Below are positions 1-13,023 of a stretch of 64,000 bases of DNA, in pieces. The notes under the pieces were generated by a model. The model saw only the letters and a list, made by a program, of their open reading frames with translations. It was not told where the DNA came from and searched no databases. Made by a program: the position numbers and the translations under genes. The stretch is from Mangifera indica (lineage: Eukaryota > Streptophyta > Magnoliopsida > Sapindales > Anacardiaceae). Every line of letters starts with the position of its first letter. Within the stretch, counting starts at the first letter, position 1. Location of the stretch: NCBI RefSeq assembly GCF_011075055.1, contig NC_058138.1, positions 6,406,001 to 6,470,000 of the forward strand, given 5' to 3'.

Positions 1-104
1 AATTCAAGAGTTTCTACTATGCAAAAGTTCTCTTGAAACTCTCCTTGCCAAATCACCATGATATCCCTTCCATTTAAATTCAATGTCCTTATATCGGAGC
101 CAAC
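1..104 (-). CDS. NLR A exon 8, partial: LRR exon
   Basis: Begins at the acceptor CTTTAG just above position 104, in phase 0. The frame is open to the window edge and reads LNLNGRDIMVIWQGEF, a segment typical of the LRR tail of this CNL class. It continues outside the window. Confidence 0.7.
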
Positions 105-3100
105 CTAAAGAAAAGACATGTGTCAATCAATTTAAAATTAATTTTATCTTAAAAACATACAAAAAAAATTTAACTATTTTCAACAGGAACCAAGGAGAAA
201 AAAATATAATAAATTGATAGCCAGTTGTATCCTAGTAAAGCAGCATGAAAATGTGTGGTGACCACTAGTTAAATATAATAATGCCTAGTATATGCACAAA
301 CTAATATTTTTTTTATGTGGAATCAAGGTCAACATTTTTAAAACAAATTTATTATAATTAACACCCCCAAAAATATATTATTATTAAAAAATTGCATAAA
401 TCTATTTAAGCTAATTAATTTAATGCATACCTTTTCTTTGTGTGCTTGTTGCATAGTTGAATTCAAGTCATTCCCTTCATTTTCTACCTCCATTCCCTCA
501 TAATTGATTTTGTGTAACATTGGTGTGCTTAACATTCCTGGACAAAAATACTTCATTTTGGGGCAAAATTTTATAATTAACTCTTCCAAAGATGGGAAAT
601 TGAAAGAGTAATTCCCAGAGCAAAAGAATGAAAGACCTAAATTTTTAAGTGACAATTTGTTCAAATTGTTAAAAACAACTTGTTCACTACTAAATGTTGC
701 ATCTCCCTCATTTTCTACTATTTCAAACAGCGTGTCACAGGATGATATGCTCAATTCTCTTAATTGCACCAAGTTTCTAGCCGTTGAAGGTGTAATTAAG
801 TTAAAGAAGTTTCCAGCCATTGAAGGTGTAAATAAGTGAAAGAACTCAGAGTGACATTTGACTTTAAGAACTTTAAGATTCTGGAAAGGTGTAGATAGCA
901 GTGGACTCAACAACATTTCACAATTCCATAAATCTAGAACTTCAAGACTTTGAAGATCCAATAGCCGCTTAATTCCTCTGTAATTACAGCTAATTAGTTT
1001 AAGCTCTTTCAGATTTTGAAATCTTTGAAGAGGTCCAAGTGGAATATATGCTGACTCATCTTTAGAGATATAAAGAGACTTAGATTGCTTTTTCCAAGTA
1101 AATTTTGCTGAAGCATTCCATAATTCAAATATCTCCAAATGGGAGTTGATCTACAAATTCATCAAAACAAAATTCAGTTAGTATTTGATATTCTCAAAAC
1201 AAAAGTTTAATCCAGTTACACTAATTTTGAATTTATCATCCTTTTTAGTATGCATGCAAGTTGCACATTTTTCTCAAAGTAAAAATAAATATTTATGGTT
1301 GATTTCTAAAATCATAACTGATAATCTATTTAAAAAAAAAAGGAATTAAATGACTTTAATTGATATAATCCTAAAGAGAAATTGTTCAAATCAAATCTAT
1401 ATATTTGAGTTAAATTTTCTAAATTTAGTTCCAAGGAAAATTAGAGAAGATAAGAATTCCATATTTAAACTTCTGAATAAAATGTTAAAATACATATAGG
1501 TAATGTTAATTTTGTTTTTTTCAAGAAACAATGAAATAAGAGATTCATACCTTATCTTCCAAGAAGATAGATTTTGGATCTAAAATGTTAAATTCAATCT
1601 CCTCGTTGTTTTCTTTGAAGCTAAGATACTTGGCACAATTTCCCACGACCAGCTCTTCCAACTTTGGCCATTCTGAAGTATGTATTTCAGGGTAGAAAAC
1701 TGTAAGTTCTGGTAGATTTTGAAGCTTCAATAAGGTTAAATTTGGAAAGACAAAATTGACCACAACATTTTTTCCTTCTTTTGCAACAATCTCTTTTAAA
1801 GCCTTACAATCACTTATCACTAGTTGTTGGAGTTGATGGAAACTTTTGGCAATGGAGGGTGGAAATGCATATTTTATATTTCCACAATTCCAAATCATCA
1901 AGCATGTCAAATTTTGATAGAAGGAAGTTGGATGTTGGTCGTAGCAAATTTTTGTAGAATTATCATCTCTGAATGCCTTGTACTTGACATCAACGGAGAT
2001 TTCCTGCATTACAAGTTGATAATTGTTTCAATATAAAGTAATTAAAAATTACATTAATTCTTTGTCTTTTTTTGCAAAACTAACTAAACTTGCATAAATA
2101 AGTAGTTACAAAAAACAAATTAATTGATAGCATATATACCTCGCCTTTCTTTTTGCACAATCCATGTATAATTTTGTTAAGATCATTCCCCTCATTTTCT
2201 ATTACCAATCCCTCGTAATTGACTTTGCGCAACTTTGGAGTGCTTAACATTCCTTGAGAGAAAGTCTTCAAATTGGGACATTCTTCTATAGTTAATTCTT
2301 CTAGCAATGAGAAATTGAAAGAGTAGTTCCCAGAACAAAAGCATGTAAGACATTGTAACTGTGTAAGGTACAACAACTTCAAATTGTCAAAAACAATTTT
2401 GCTACTTGTTGTTGCATCTCCCTCATTCTCTATTATTTCAACCAGTATTTCACAAAATGATAATTTCAATTCTCTTAACTGCACCAAGCTTCTAGCCACT
2501 GAAGGTGTTGTTAAGGCAACTAACCCATCCACACCATAGACATTTAGGAATTTAAGATTCTGGAAAGAAGCTGAAGATGGCATTAGACTTGTCAATTTCC
2601 CACATTTTTCTACGTATAGATCTTCAAGATTTGGAAGATTACATACACTATTAATTTCTTTGTATTCACACCGACGTAGATCAAGCCTCTTAACACTTTG
2701 AAATCTTTGAAAGAGTCCACATGGAATATTTGCTGAGATATCCCACCAGATATAAAGAACTTTATATTGACTAATCCATCCAATGCTTATCACACCATCC
2801 CGTAATAGAAAATTCTCCAAATTGCAATTGATCTACATATTCATAAAAAAAAAAAATTTTAATTAAAGACTTATTCGTTATTACATACTTTTGGAAAAAC
2901 TTAAATTTTTCCTGTTTCCTCTTAATTCAGTCAACTCATTAAGCTTTCCAATAATAAGACAGACCATGCACCTATTAAATATATTTCTAATAAAAATCAA
3001 ATTATATTTTTCGATTTCACAACTTAGTATTACTTCAACAAAAAATAAAAATAAAAGAGATGTTATGAATCACATAATGCAATTAAAATGTGTGACTCAT

Positions 3101-6100
3101 ATTAGATAGCGTCTATAGATAATTTGTTTCAAAATTACACTGATTTTTTGCTCTTGTCTATTCCTGTAACAGAATTGTCTAAATTCAATTGATCATTCTT
3201 CTTTTTTTTTTCAAGATTTTGGTTCAAGCAAAAATAGACATTAAGAATCACATATTTAAAACAAGAAATTCATACCTTATTCTCTAAGCAGAGGAATTTT
3301 GACTTTGATATTGGAAGTGCACCCTTCTTGTTATCATCTCGCAAGCCCAAATATGTTGAAGTCAAATTTTCACAATTTTCTATCACCAACCTTTTTAACA
3401 TCGGGAATTCTAAAGCATGTCTTCCTGGATATAAAGTTGCAAGTTTTGGTAGACTTTTAAGCACCAATTTGGTTACCTGTGGAAAGATAGAATTAACAAC
3501 AACTTTTGCTCCATCTTCTTCTTCAATAATCTTCTCTAAAACCTCACAATCTATTATCTCTAGGCTTTGAAGTTGTTTGAGGCTTTTGGCTATGGAAAAT
3601 GTAAACACATATGTCATCTTTCCACATCTCTGCAACTTCAATTGTTTCAAATTTTGAGAGGAAGTTGAAATTCGGTTGTCCCAAATCTTTCCCAGACTAA
3701 TATTGTACAAAACCAACATCCTAAAATTGGTAAAAACAACCTGCAACCAAAGTTAATTGTTGTTTCAATATATGTATGAACTTATATGAGAAGAAACTTA
3801 AAAAAATAATTTACTAAAATCAATTTGACAGAAATTGTGTTATTATATGGACATTCAAGAGAAGGACTTGGTAGTGAAATCAAATTGTAAATTTAAATCA
3901 CTAGAAAAAAAAAAAAGGGAATTGCAAAAAGAGGTTTAAAAAACAATATCACAACTATATGTGAATAAATGTGAATAAGCATAAAAGAAAACAAGAATAT
4001 TTAATAGAGAAATGCAAGAAGTTATAGTTAATCAAACTTTTTCATTAAACAGAGGCATGATTTCATTAGACTGCAAATCAAATTTTGAATCCTCAACATA
4101 GTTCTCATCTTCTGAAAATTCAGCTAATTGTAAGAGGTCAACGTTCTTAAATCCATATAATTCTTCTAGTGACTTGATAGAATTAAAGTTAACTTTCAAC
4201 ACCCTCAAAAACTCATGTTTCCCATAATGCTCAAGTTCGCCATATTCTTCATATAGGACCGAACAATCTCCTACTGATATTTTGTACCTTTTAGGCTCTT
4301 TGGCAAACAAGTTTTTAGGTAGCACCTTGTTATCTCTAATATCCAATTCTACACTCGAGAGATTAGATAAGAGTTTTAACTCCTTGAGTACATCAACCTT
4401 CCACTGAATAGGGCATCCCTTTATATGAAATTCTTCCAATTGCAATAATTTTGATATCACATTTGGCACAATAACTTGCAATTGCTTACAATAGCTTAAA
4501 TCTAATAACTTGAGTTCAGTCAATTGGCCTATTTCTTTAGGCAAATCCTTCATAAATGACTGTTTCAAGCTGAGGACTTTTAGTTTCTTTAACTTTCCAA
4601 TAATAGCAATGTCGTTAATTGTGCTATCATCTAAACATAGCGTTTGAAGGTTTTTCAAAAGATGAAGGGATGATGGCAATGACGATTGGTGCAGTTGAGC
4701 CAAATTTAAAACTTTGAGCTTTGGCATCACTATGAAGAAGTCCTCCGGGATTTTTAAATAAGAGCTTGACATGTAGAAATATTCAAGAGCTGGACAATCC
4801 AAATCCTTAGGCTGAAGTTGACTAATAATAGTACTACTACCATGTAAGGAGATTTTTGTACATTTTTTGAGTTCATCTTTATCCTTCCATTCCCGTTTAA
4901 TGTCATTTTTCGATGTAAATACATGGTGATCAACGTATGCTATTGTTATAGCAACAGCACGAATAGCATCATGCATAGAAAATTGTTCGCTTCTAAACCC
5001 GTCAAGTAACAAACTAGCATCTTTGAGGTCATGAACCAATTTATCCAATCTATTTCGTGCATCTTCCATTGTCAAATTAGCTCCTTCAAGTATATCCAAA
5101 CACACAACATGTTTGAATAAGTCTGAAATGGAAGTATTATTTTCCATTAGACTAGAAATTAAAAACGTTTTCCTAAGTTCTTCATCTCTTAAATAATTGT
5201 AACTTAAGGCCATCTTCATGTATTCCTTTTCTAGGAATCCCACGAACTTTGTTGGCGAAGGAGCTCTCAATTCTTGCAATGCCACTTTCCAATTAGATGG
5301 ATGACTCTTGTTTTTTAATGCTTTTGCTATGGTACAAATAACGATGGGCAACCCTCCGCACTCTTTGCATACCTCATTTGGTAGAGAATTCAATTCATGT
5401 GTTTGAATAACATCACCTGCAAATAGAGCTAGGATTATACTAATTGCATGTGTATTTATATGTGTACTCTGCATATTTGAAAATAAGAAAAGTTTAAAAT
5501 AAGATTATACTAATTCCACCTTATAATTAATGTCAATGACAAACAAAAAACAAAATACTAAGTTAGCAATAGGAGATACCGGTAAACTTAAAATTTATAT
5601 GTTAAACAATTAAAATTGTTAAAAATTTAATAAGGTTATAAAGATTAATAAATCTGGACGTTATAAAAATTGGACAAACCAAGAAAACATACAAGTGAAA
5701 ATTCTATAACAAGATTACCAGCCATCTTCCTGAATAGGTTCCAAGCTTCTTCTTCTTCTAAAACGCCCAACTGGAAATTATTTGTGGAGCCCATCTTCTC
5801 CAATATATCTAAGTTTCTTGTCGTGAACATTACTTTACATCCTCCACGATCCATTTTAGAAGGAATACCGATAGTCTTGAGATCAATATCTTCCCAAATA
5901 TTGTCTAAAATTAGAAGGATCTTCTTACCGCTTCTCAATCTCTCATATAACTTATTTGCTCTTTCAGTCTCGTTACTGAATACGCCCAACTTCTCTGCAA
6001 TTTTTGTTAAAACTTTTTCTACATCCAAATTTTGTGTTACCTATAAGACAAGAATAAGATGGCCAATTTAAGAATAACAAACAGAGAAGAATAATTTTAA

Positions 6101-6850
6101 ACTAATAGCTATCTTATTTTCTTTCAATCGTTTATTATTAATTTCACTCTAATATTACCAATCATATAAATAATTATCACTCAAAATAATCATAAGAAAG
6201 CTCAACGTCACCTCAACAAAAACAATGTCCTCAAACAAATTATCCTTCTCTGCTTTCCTTCCAGCTTCCTGCACAAGAGTAGTCTTCCCAAGACCACCCA
6301 TCCCATAAACACCAATCATGTACACATTCTCATCAATTAAAGCATCCCATACATTCTTCACCATAGAGGTTCTTGATTCGAATGCCAAATAATCTTCATT
6401 AGCTCTAAGCCAGATATCTTGTGGAATAGTAGTAAAGGAAACTTGATCGAACTCCTTTTCTTTCTGGAGGAGTGGATCAAAACCCTCCCGCTTTAATTTG
6501 AAAGCTTTCTTGCTTTGTTTGTAGTTGGACCACAATCCCTTGAAACATTGAGGGTTGTTTGCTTTCTCTTGAATCAACTGTTCTGCTTCTGTAATTGTCT
6601 TCTCCACATCCTTCTGCCAGTCCCTAACATTCTGTTTGATGACTTCCACATTTCTTTCAGCAGCAGTAACCTTAAGCTGAACTTCGTCTCTTGTATTTTT
6701 CAACTGATCGACCTGTTTTTCCAGATTTTTGAAATTGGTCTTGTAGTTGTACAAATACTTGAATTGACGCCAAATCGGAGCAGCCAACCACTTGCCAACT
6801 TCAAGGACAGGACTCAACACACCCCCGATACTCCCGGCACAATCAACCAT
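1..6850 (-). CDS. NLR A: CC-NB-ARC-LRR disease resistance protein (3' end outside window)
   Basis: Intracellular immune receptor of the RPS5/At4g27190-like CNL class, which senses pathogen effectors and triggers defence. Exons on the minus strand: 6850-6212, 6040-5719, 5416-4038, 3740-3276, 2832-2140, 2003-1551, 1150-431 and 104-1 (continues). I placed each boundary at a GT donor and AG acceptor; lengths 639, 322, 1379, 465, 693, 453 and 720 keep one open frame of about 1,590 residues. Order of domains: N-terminal coiled coil (about 30-120), P-loop GMGGLGKTT (183-191), kinase-2 LLILDNIW (about 255-262), RNBS-B VMFTTRN (about 283-289), GLPL variant GGLPI (about 341-345), MHD as SMHD (about 468-470), then LRRs. 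All NB-ARC motifs are intact, so it can be functional. The gene model is inferred from sequence alone; expression is not shown. Confidence 0.9.
431..1150 (-). CDS. NLR A exon 7: LRR exon, long type (second copy)
   Basis: 720 nt, 240 codons, phase 0. Paralogue of exon 5, sharing CSGNYSFNFPSLEEL-like and GMLSTPxLxKxNYEG segments. It has a short extra internal repeat (FHLFTPSMAGNFFNLITPS). Confidence 0.85.
1551..2003 (-). CDS. NLR A exon 6: LRR exon, short type (second copy)
   Basis: 453 nt, 151 codons, phase 0. Same layout as exon 4: SIAKSFHQLQQLVISDC here against SIAKSLKQLQSLEIIDC there, and the same ending before a GTATGAA donor. Confidence 0.85.
2140..2832 (-). CDS. NLR A exon 5: LRR exon, long type
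   Basis: 693 nt, 231 codons, phase 0 at both ends. It begins with ATCAATTGC after a TAG acceptor and ends at a GTATAT donor. LRRs include LRELKLSFCEILVEIIENEG. It is a paralogue of exon 7. Confidence 0.85.
3276..3740 (-). CDS. NLR A exon 4: LRR exon, short type
   Basis: 465 nt, 155 codons, phase 0 at both ends. LRR motifs such as LKQLKLQRCGKM and LQSLEIIDCEVLEKI. It is a paralogue of exon 6 in the same gene. Confidence 0.85.
4038..5416 (-). CDS. NLR A exon 3: ARC2, MHD and first LRRs
   Basis: 1379 nt, acceptor GCAG before 5416, donor GTTTGA after 4038. It encodes the GLPL variant, the winged-helix region, the MHD motif (SMHDAIRAVAI) and about eight leucine-rich repeats with spacing such as LPKEIGQLTELKLLDLSYC. 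The in-frame TGA right after the last Lys codon lies in the intron. Confidence 0.88.
5719..6040 (-). CDS. NLR A exon 2: kinase-2 and RNBS-B
   Basis: 322 nt, acceptor TATAG before 6040, donor GTAATC after 5719, ending in phase 1. It encodes the kinase-2 aspartate (LLILDNIW) and the RNBS-B motif (VMFTTRN). It is collinear with NLR B exon 2 (39799-40123), which is one codon longer. Confidence 0.88.
6212..6850 (-). CDS. NLR A exon 1: coiled coil and P-loop
   Basis: 213 codons from the ATG at 6850 to a GTGACG donor just below 6212. It carries the basic, Lys/Glu-rich coiled coil and the P-loop GMGGLGKTT. The start is chosen because it is the first ATG after a long leader and matches the start of NLR B exactly. 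The open frame runs on past the donor, but the same donor position is used in NLR B. Confidence 0.9.
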
Positions 6851-7160
6851 TTTTTTTTTTTAACTTCTTTCAAGTTTGAAAAACAGAAGTGAAGCAAATG
6901 AAAATAACTAAAACACAGATAATAACAGGACAACTAAGGTGCAAAATCAAATAGATTAAGGGAAATAGGTGAAATAAAGAAGATTTGAGGGTAAACAAGA
7001 AACCAAGGGAACTAGTTTCAGAGAAGTTTGTGAGTGAAAGTATTTTTGAGTGGTTTCTGAATGATTGAGAGAGAACAGAACTGAAGATGATGAAGATAGA
7101 TTACAATGCTTTTAACTTTGCTGAGGACAACTTTCTCTATATAAATATAAAGTCAAAATT
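6851..7160 (-). promoter_or_regulatory. 5' leader and core promoter of NLR A
   Basis: A T-rich leader precedes the ATG. A TATA-like block (TATATTTATATAG read on the minus strand) lies at 7137-7149, about 285 bp upstream of the start codon. The leader is closely matched upstream of NLR B and of the relic at 10.73 kb, which marks it as conserved 5' sequence. The transcription start is not determined. Confidence 0.5.
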
Positions 7161-8826
7161 AATATTAATTAGTGTTGTCACTTACAAAGGTTGATGGGAC
7201 ATTTTCTCTGATTTTGTTTCCATATCTAGTTATTATTTTTACATGATCAACAGCTTGGCATTATTAGTCTTTCTATTAAAAAACATTAATTTATACATAA
7301 TGAAAACTATAAGGTGTCTGCTTGTTAATTTTGAAGGCCATTAAATTATTCTTCTTACCAAGATTGTAGACGACATGTCGTTTATGAACCTAATAAAATT
7401 CAGTTAGGTTGGAGTGTTGTTACAGATAGTCAGTGATCCAATATCAAATGTGGTTTTTTTTATATATATATTAATAATCAATCCATCATTAATTAGTGTT
7501 TTTGGATTAAGAGGTATTTATTTCAATTTTAATAACATAATATTAGTGATTTAAACCGAATTTAATCTTAAATTTTAATTCAATCGGTGGATAAGAGATG
7601 TGAGAAAAAAGGTTCAAAAAGAAAAGCAAACCAAATTATTCAAAAATTATGATTTAGTTAAGATTAAGTTGAAGAATAGTTTGATTCAATTTGAAATTCA
7701 AAAACATAATTTAAGAATATGAATTTTTTTCTAGTACACGAGAAATATCCGAAAGTGAGGCTTTTTTTTAATGAAGGAATAAGAAATACTGAAATGTAAT
7801 TTTTTTTTTCCACAGAAAATGAGAACCGGAAATGTTGGGGAAAAAAAGTTTAAATAAAGAAAGTGAAAAAGGGAGAGTTTCACGAAATTCAATTGAGTTG
7901 ACAATAGAAACTCACCGGAATATTTATTAAAGAAAAAGAGGGTGGTAGAATTAGTACATTATTTAAACAAACTCATTTTCCAAGCAACAGTGAATATCTC
8001 TTCAAATAAATATAACAATAAATGGAGCTGATGAAGGAAGTGCAAAATAAGAGGAAATATTGTAGGAACTGAAATACCTGAACAACCATTTCAATGTTAG
8101 TATCTTCCCAGCTTTTTCTAGATTCATTCCTGATAAATTCATTTGCATAATCTTTTTTTTTTTTTTTTACAATTAACTCTTACTTGAGTTAGATTATTTT
8201 TGTCACATTGAGTTGAGAGTTATAGATTCAATTTAACTAAGTCTAGACTGATTATACTAAATTAGAGAAAACCTTATATCAAATAATCAATCTCTAAACC
8301 ACTATTTTAAGTAAGTGAAAAGTTTAATATTAATATATTATCACTGAATTTCAAATTCATACTTTATTGTTTCGATGTCCCTACTAACATTCTATCTTTC
8401 AAATTCATTTGCATATCAAACTCAAGGCCCTGTATTTTTTTCGCTGTTTGTGAGCACTTGTCTGATACTTGAGTCTGAATAGGCCACACTTTTTGAGGCT
8501 ATGTTGCATTTGTTTTCTGCTACGGCATTTGTGCAATAAGAAGTCTATTTTAGGCCGAAGGACTTATTGTTTTTTTTATTTTAAGTAAATTCCCACCAAA
8601 GTTCGTTTCCACACGCTATTTGATAAATTGTTAAAAGTAGGTAGACAATTTATCAGACAAAAGCAAACGCACCTTCTAGGTAGCAGCCATGTGACAGTGA
8701 CTGTACTCCTAAAATCAGCTTGCATTTACATTGCAACAATGTATTTCAATGTTTTTAGTTAGGCCCATAGCTTAAAAAAAAAATAATGAAAAACTTTATA
8801 TTGAGTTGGATTATATTTTAAGACAG
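7161..8826. repeat. Distal 5' flank of NLR A, first copy of a ~1.9-kb tandem duplication
   Basis: No gene is visible. 7.86-8.10 kb matches, inverted, the region upstream of NLR B (38.33-38.65 kb). 8.16-8.40 and 8.59-8.75 kb match 12.04-12.25 and 12.54-12.71 kb in direct orientation; for example GTGACAGTGACTGT occurs in both. The rest is AT-rich and unassigned. Confidence 0.65.
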
Positions 8827-8835
8827 ATCTTTATA

Positions 8836-9576
8836 GGCTAAAGGACTATTTCCCATCCAAAGTATTCTGATTTCTCATGTTTCCCTCCGTTAACTTTGAA
8901 AATTCATATTTACCCACCCATAGATAGTTAAAATTAACGGTTTTAAAGGTAAAATCATCATTTTATCTATAATATTAAAAATAAACTTAAATTTGATTTT
9001 ATTTTCCCCCCAAACCCTAAAAACTAACAATTTCCCCTAACCCAAGTTTTCAAAAATAACATTTTTCCTTCTAGGATTTCCAAACTTTCAATTGAATTTT
9101 TAGACGATGATCGATGATCTCCAGGTAACATCTTTTCCTCTTCAGCATCTCTTCATTCCGGTCATGCTCCTTCTTGTCCTCTTCAGCATCAAGTGGACTC
9201 ATCTTTGTCAAGACGAAGATGAATCATCTTTGTCTGACAAAGAGTCTTCGTCTTTGGACAAAGACGATTCATCTTCATCGATGACAAAGCTGAGGAGGAC
9301 TGGAAGGAGCACGACCGGAAGGAAGAGATGTTGTTTGGAGATTGTCGGTTGTCGTCAGAAAATTCAATCTGAAAGTTTGGAAACCCTGGAGGGAAATGCT
9401 GTTTTTGAAAACTTGAGGGGAAATTGTTAGTTTTTAGGGTTTAAAGAGGGAAAATGATATAACTAATGAACTCAATTAATTTTAACCACTCATGGGTGGG
9501 TAAATAGGATTTTCAAAGTTAATGGAGGAAAACTTGGAAAATCAGCATACTTTAGGGGGGAATAAGGCCTTTGGCC
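8836..9576. mobile_element. Foldback Mutator-like MITE, copy 1
   Basis: 741 bp. Ends are GGCTAAAGGACTATTTCCC and, inverted, GGCCAAAGGCCTTATTCCC. Flanks ATCTTTATA (8827-8835) and ATCTTATTA (9577-9585) agree at 7 of 9 bases, the target-duplication length of Mutator-like elements. Almost the whole element is an inverted repeat with its turn near 9200. It encodes no transposase; the open frame at 9107-9430 is a by-product of the repeat. Confidence 0.75.
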
Positions 9577-9585
9577 ATCTTATTA

Positions 9586-10730
9586 TAACCAAACAGTATC
9601 AGACTCGCCTGCATTTACATTTCAATATTCGTAGTTGGAGGTGTAACTTTCTTTTTAACAAAGAAAATTTATTTGAGTTATATTATTTTTTTAATAAATT
9701 TATCACAATTTAATAATTAAAATTTCAAATTTAGTAATTAATCTCATAATCACTTTAGTAGATTAATTAAAAATTAAATAGTGAAGTCTCATCAAAGAAA
9801 TTTGACTCTCTTATGTTCATAATTTTCTCAATTTACCCCTTAGACCATCACTCATAACTTTGATGCGAATCATCTTGAGACGTTTGTCTTTGATGAAAAT
9901 AATGTTCTTCGTCCGAAGACGTGCCAGAAATGGGGAAGGAAAGAGTGAAACTGGCCGGTAAAATTGATGTGGAAATAGTTGCAGCAAAGGAATGATTTTA
10001 AAAATGAGTTAATAACCAACAACGAACTCCATCAATTAGGCATACCAAGACCAATGAAAGAGTTATCCCATATCTTACTCTGGTGGTTGATGAATCCCAT
10101 GCCATGAGAAGCATCAATTTAACTTCTGAAACATCTCCATTTAGTGGATCGTCATCCTATATAAAATTTTCCATAATAAATAATGTAAGTTTATCTTTAA
10201 TAAGAGAATTTACAAGTTTAATCTATTTAATAAAAAAATTTTAAAAGATTTATTTTTTCAAGAAAAAAACAAAATTTAATTATTAAAAAAAAAAAGCTTA
10301 TAATTCGATATGAGTGAATGTTGTTATTAATATAAAATATGAAATTAATTAGACCTTCTAGAATAAACACCGTTTCATAGTTGTCACTAATTCCAGCTTG
10401 TGAAAAATTTATATGATTGAATAATATTACTATAATACCTCACATGATTATATCATCTTAATTTTGCCTTAAGATATATAAAGGAGTCCTTTAAATCATT
10501 ATTCTTAAAAATATACCCAAAACCTATTTAATCAATCGAATTTCTTATGAATTATGTTGAAAAAGAAATGTAAACTCATTTAATACCACACACTTACCAT
10601 ATGGTTTTGTTGTTTGCTATAATGGGTACGATAGTCATTTTGTGTGATAAATATTTGTAACAACCCTTGGTATATAACCCAAGGATTAATATTCAATTGA
10701 TTGATCCTTAATCAAGATAAACACCTGGCA
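9586..10730. other. Intergenic, no gene seen
   Basis: AT-rich. 9.83-9.97 kb contains a piece resembling the inner part of the foldback MITE (CATCTTGAGACGTTTGTC). Nothing else is recognised. Confidence 0.5.
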
Positions 10731-12720
10731 ACATCAATCATTTTCTTTTAACTTATTTTTCAAGTCTGAAAAAGGAGAAATTAATAAATAAAAGAATAAA
10801 TACATAAATAAGGGTAACAGGGCAACTAAGGTGCCAATTCAAGAAACCATAGGATGTGGTTTCAGAGAGGTTTGTGAAAGAAGGAATTTTTGAGCGGTTT
10901 CTAAATAATTTGAGAGGAGAAAAACTAAAGATAGATAGAGATTTCAGTGAAGAAGAATCAATTGCTCATGATTCATTATCAACTCAAAGTTCTATGAAAT
11001 TCAACTGATTTAACAAGGGAAACTCACTACTATATGAAGAGAATATTTTCAGTGATATTTGTCATATTTAGTAAAAATGTGAATTATTCATATTTCAGTT
11101 TAATTAGCATTTTAAACAAGTTGTTTCAAAATTTTGAATTCAAATCATATTAAAAACATATTTTATATGCTTTCGGTATTAAACGAGTATTTTTACCGTA
11201 TTTTATGTTTTTAGCTTCTTTATGAATTTTAAAGTATAAAAATGTCCCTTACATTTTCAATTAATTACTATTATGCCATAATTGTATTAAAAAAAAACAC
11301 TTAATTTTTGCCATCCAAATGTCTAACCTCTCTTGATAATTTTTTATGATTATTGAATCTTTGATTATATGTTATATTATATTAGGTTTAATAGTCAATT
11401 AAACTTTATATTTGAATTATTAATCAAGAAATCTATTAAAAGTACTAAAATTATTATTGATATTATCATATTTTTAAAAAATATTATTGACGATGTGTCA
11501 TATTAAACCTATATATATATATTCCGTATTTTTTTGTATTCAAATTTTATGACCTTTTTTTCAAATATATTTTTCATCATTTATCATATTATACTTATAT
11601 AATTTTTGTATCATATTTTTTCATTCTCATATTTACTAATTAGGGTATTTGAAAGGAAAGATAAGAGAGAAGAAAATTGAGACCCACTAATAGAGAGATA
11701 AAGAGATGGTATGTGTTTTAGTAGGGTCACTTTATTTGACAAAATCAGACTACTTAGGCCATTTCTTTAATGGAGTTTGTTTTTCTTAATAGATACATAT
11801 CTTCTCTGTTGTCTTCTTTCTGGACTTTTAGGATCAATATATTTTATATTCTTTTTCTTCTCATTTTACCATTTTTGAGAAATTTTATTTGAGCTTGTTG
11901 AATCTCGAGGATTATTCTCTCTTTTTAAAAGATAACCTTTAGTTATAGTGATATCAAGCTTTTGCTTTTTTGTTTTTGTAAGTTATCATATAAAGTAGTT
12001 AATTTATTTTAATATAATTGACTAAATGCATTATTGATTAAATAAATTTTATAAAAAATTGTACATCTAATTGAGAGTTATAAATTCAGCCTAACTGAGT
12101 TTGAACTGATCACATTAAATTAGAAAAAACCCTAAGTTTAATAATTAACCTCAAAACTACTATTATAGATAAGTCAAAAATTTGATATTAATATATCATC
12201 ACTTATTTCAAACCCATGCTTTCTTGCTTGAGTGTCCCTACTAACCCTTGCCTTGCCCTTGAAGCTACCTTTTAGTGGTCATTTGCATACATTATTATTT
12301 TTTTCTTTTGTGGGGAGAAACTTTTACTTTAATTAAATCATTCATTTTTGCATATAATAAAGAAATACTTTTTTAACCTAATCAAACTTGAATGGATCAC
12401 ATCAAGTAAGAAAGAAACTTGGGTCCAATGATTGTCTACATCTGTTTGCACCAAAAAAGTAAAAAATTTGATTACATACCTCTTACGTGGATACCATCAC
12501 CTCGACAATCATCATTGGGCGGTTATTTGCATCCAATTTCTTTGCAATTCCACACACACGCTATTTGGTAAATTGTCAAAAGTAGGTAGCCAATTAATCT
12601 GATAAAACTTAAAAAAAAAAAAGCATCTTCCAGGCAGCACTCACATGACAGTGACTGTGCACTTAATAATGTTTTTACTTTTCAACAACCGTATTTCAAT
12701 GTGTGTAGTTTGCTTGCATT
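10731..12720 (-). pseudogene. Relic of a third NLR: 5' leader, start codon and upstream flank only
   Basis: Read on the minus strand, 10.74-11.05 kb aligns with the leaders of NLR A and B (shared GGCAACTAAGGTGC, TTTCAGAGAGGTTTGTGA). A start codon at 10735-10737 matches the NLR start, but the frame reads only a few residues (MIDVA) and then diverges to a stop. 11.9-12.72 kb repeats the distal flank seen at 8.1-8.76 kb. This is a tandem copy whose coding part is gone. 11.1-11.9 kb is unassigned AT-rich DNA. Confidence 0.6.
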
Positions 12721-13023
12721 TTGGAGACTGAATTGATTCACTGTGGTTAATGACTGAAATGGATGCAGAAGATGAATCCAAGAAAAAAGGTTGCGGTGGT
12801 GTCTAGTAAAAATCGAATTTTTTTTATAATTTTATTTTTGTAATTTTCTCTTTAGGTTAATTATAATGGCCAAATGCCCCCACCACTGATTAGTTGCCGG
12901 TTGAGATTTTTTAGTAAATCCTTGAATTTTTTTTGCATATTGTAATTACGATTATACCGTTCACAGATTATAGTTAACTGGAAAATTTTGGATGGAAAAT
13001 GGTAATTTGGTATTTTTTTACTT

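Noticed and set aside
6515..6892. 125-codon plus-strand frame, and its counterpart at 38952-39323 minus
   Set aside because: Antisense shadows of the first exons of NLR A and NLR B.
9107..9430. 107-codon open frame on the plus strand
   Set aside because: It spans the turn of the foldback MITE; its repeated Ser/Asp text comes from the inverted repeat. No homologous protein is apparent.
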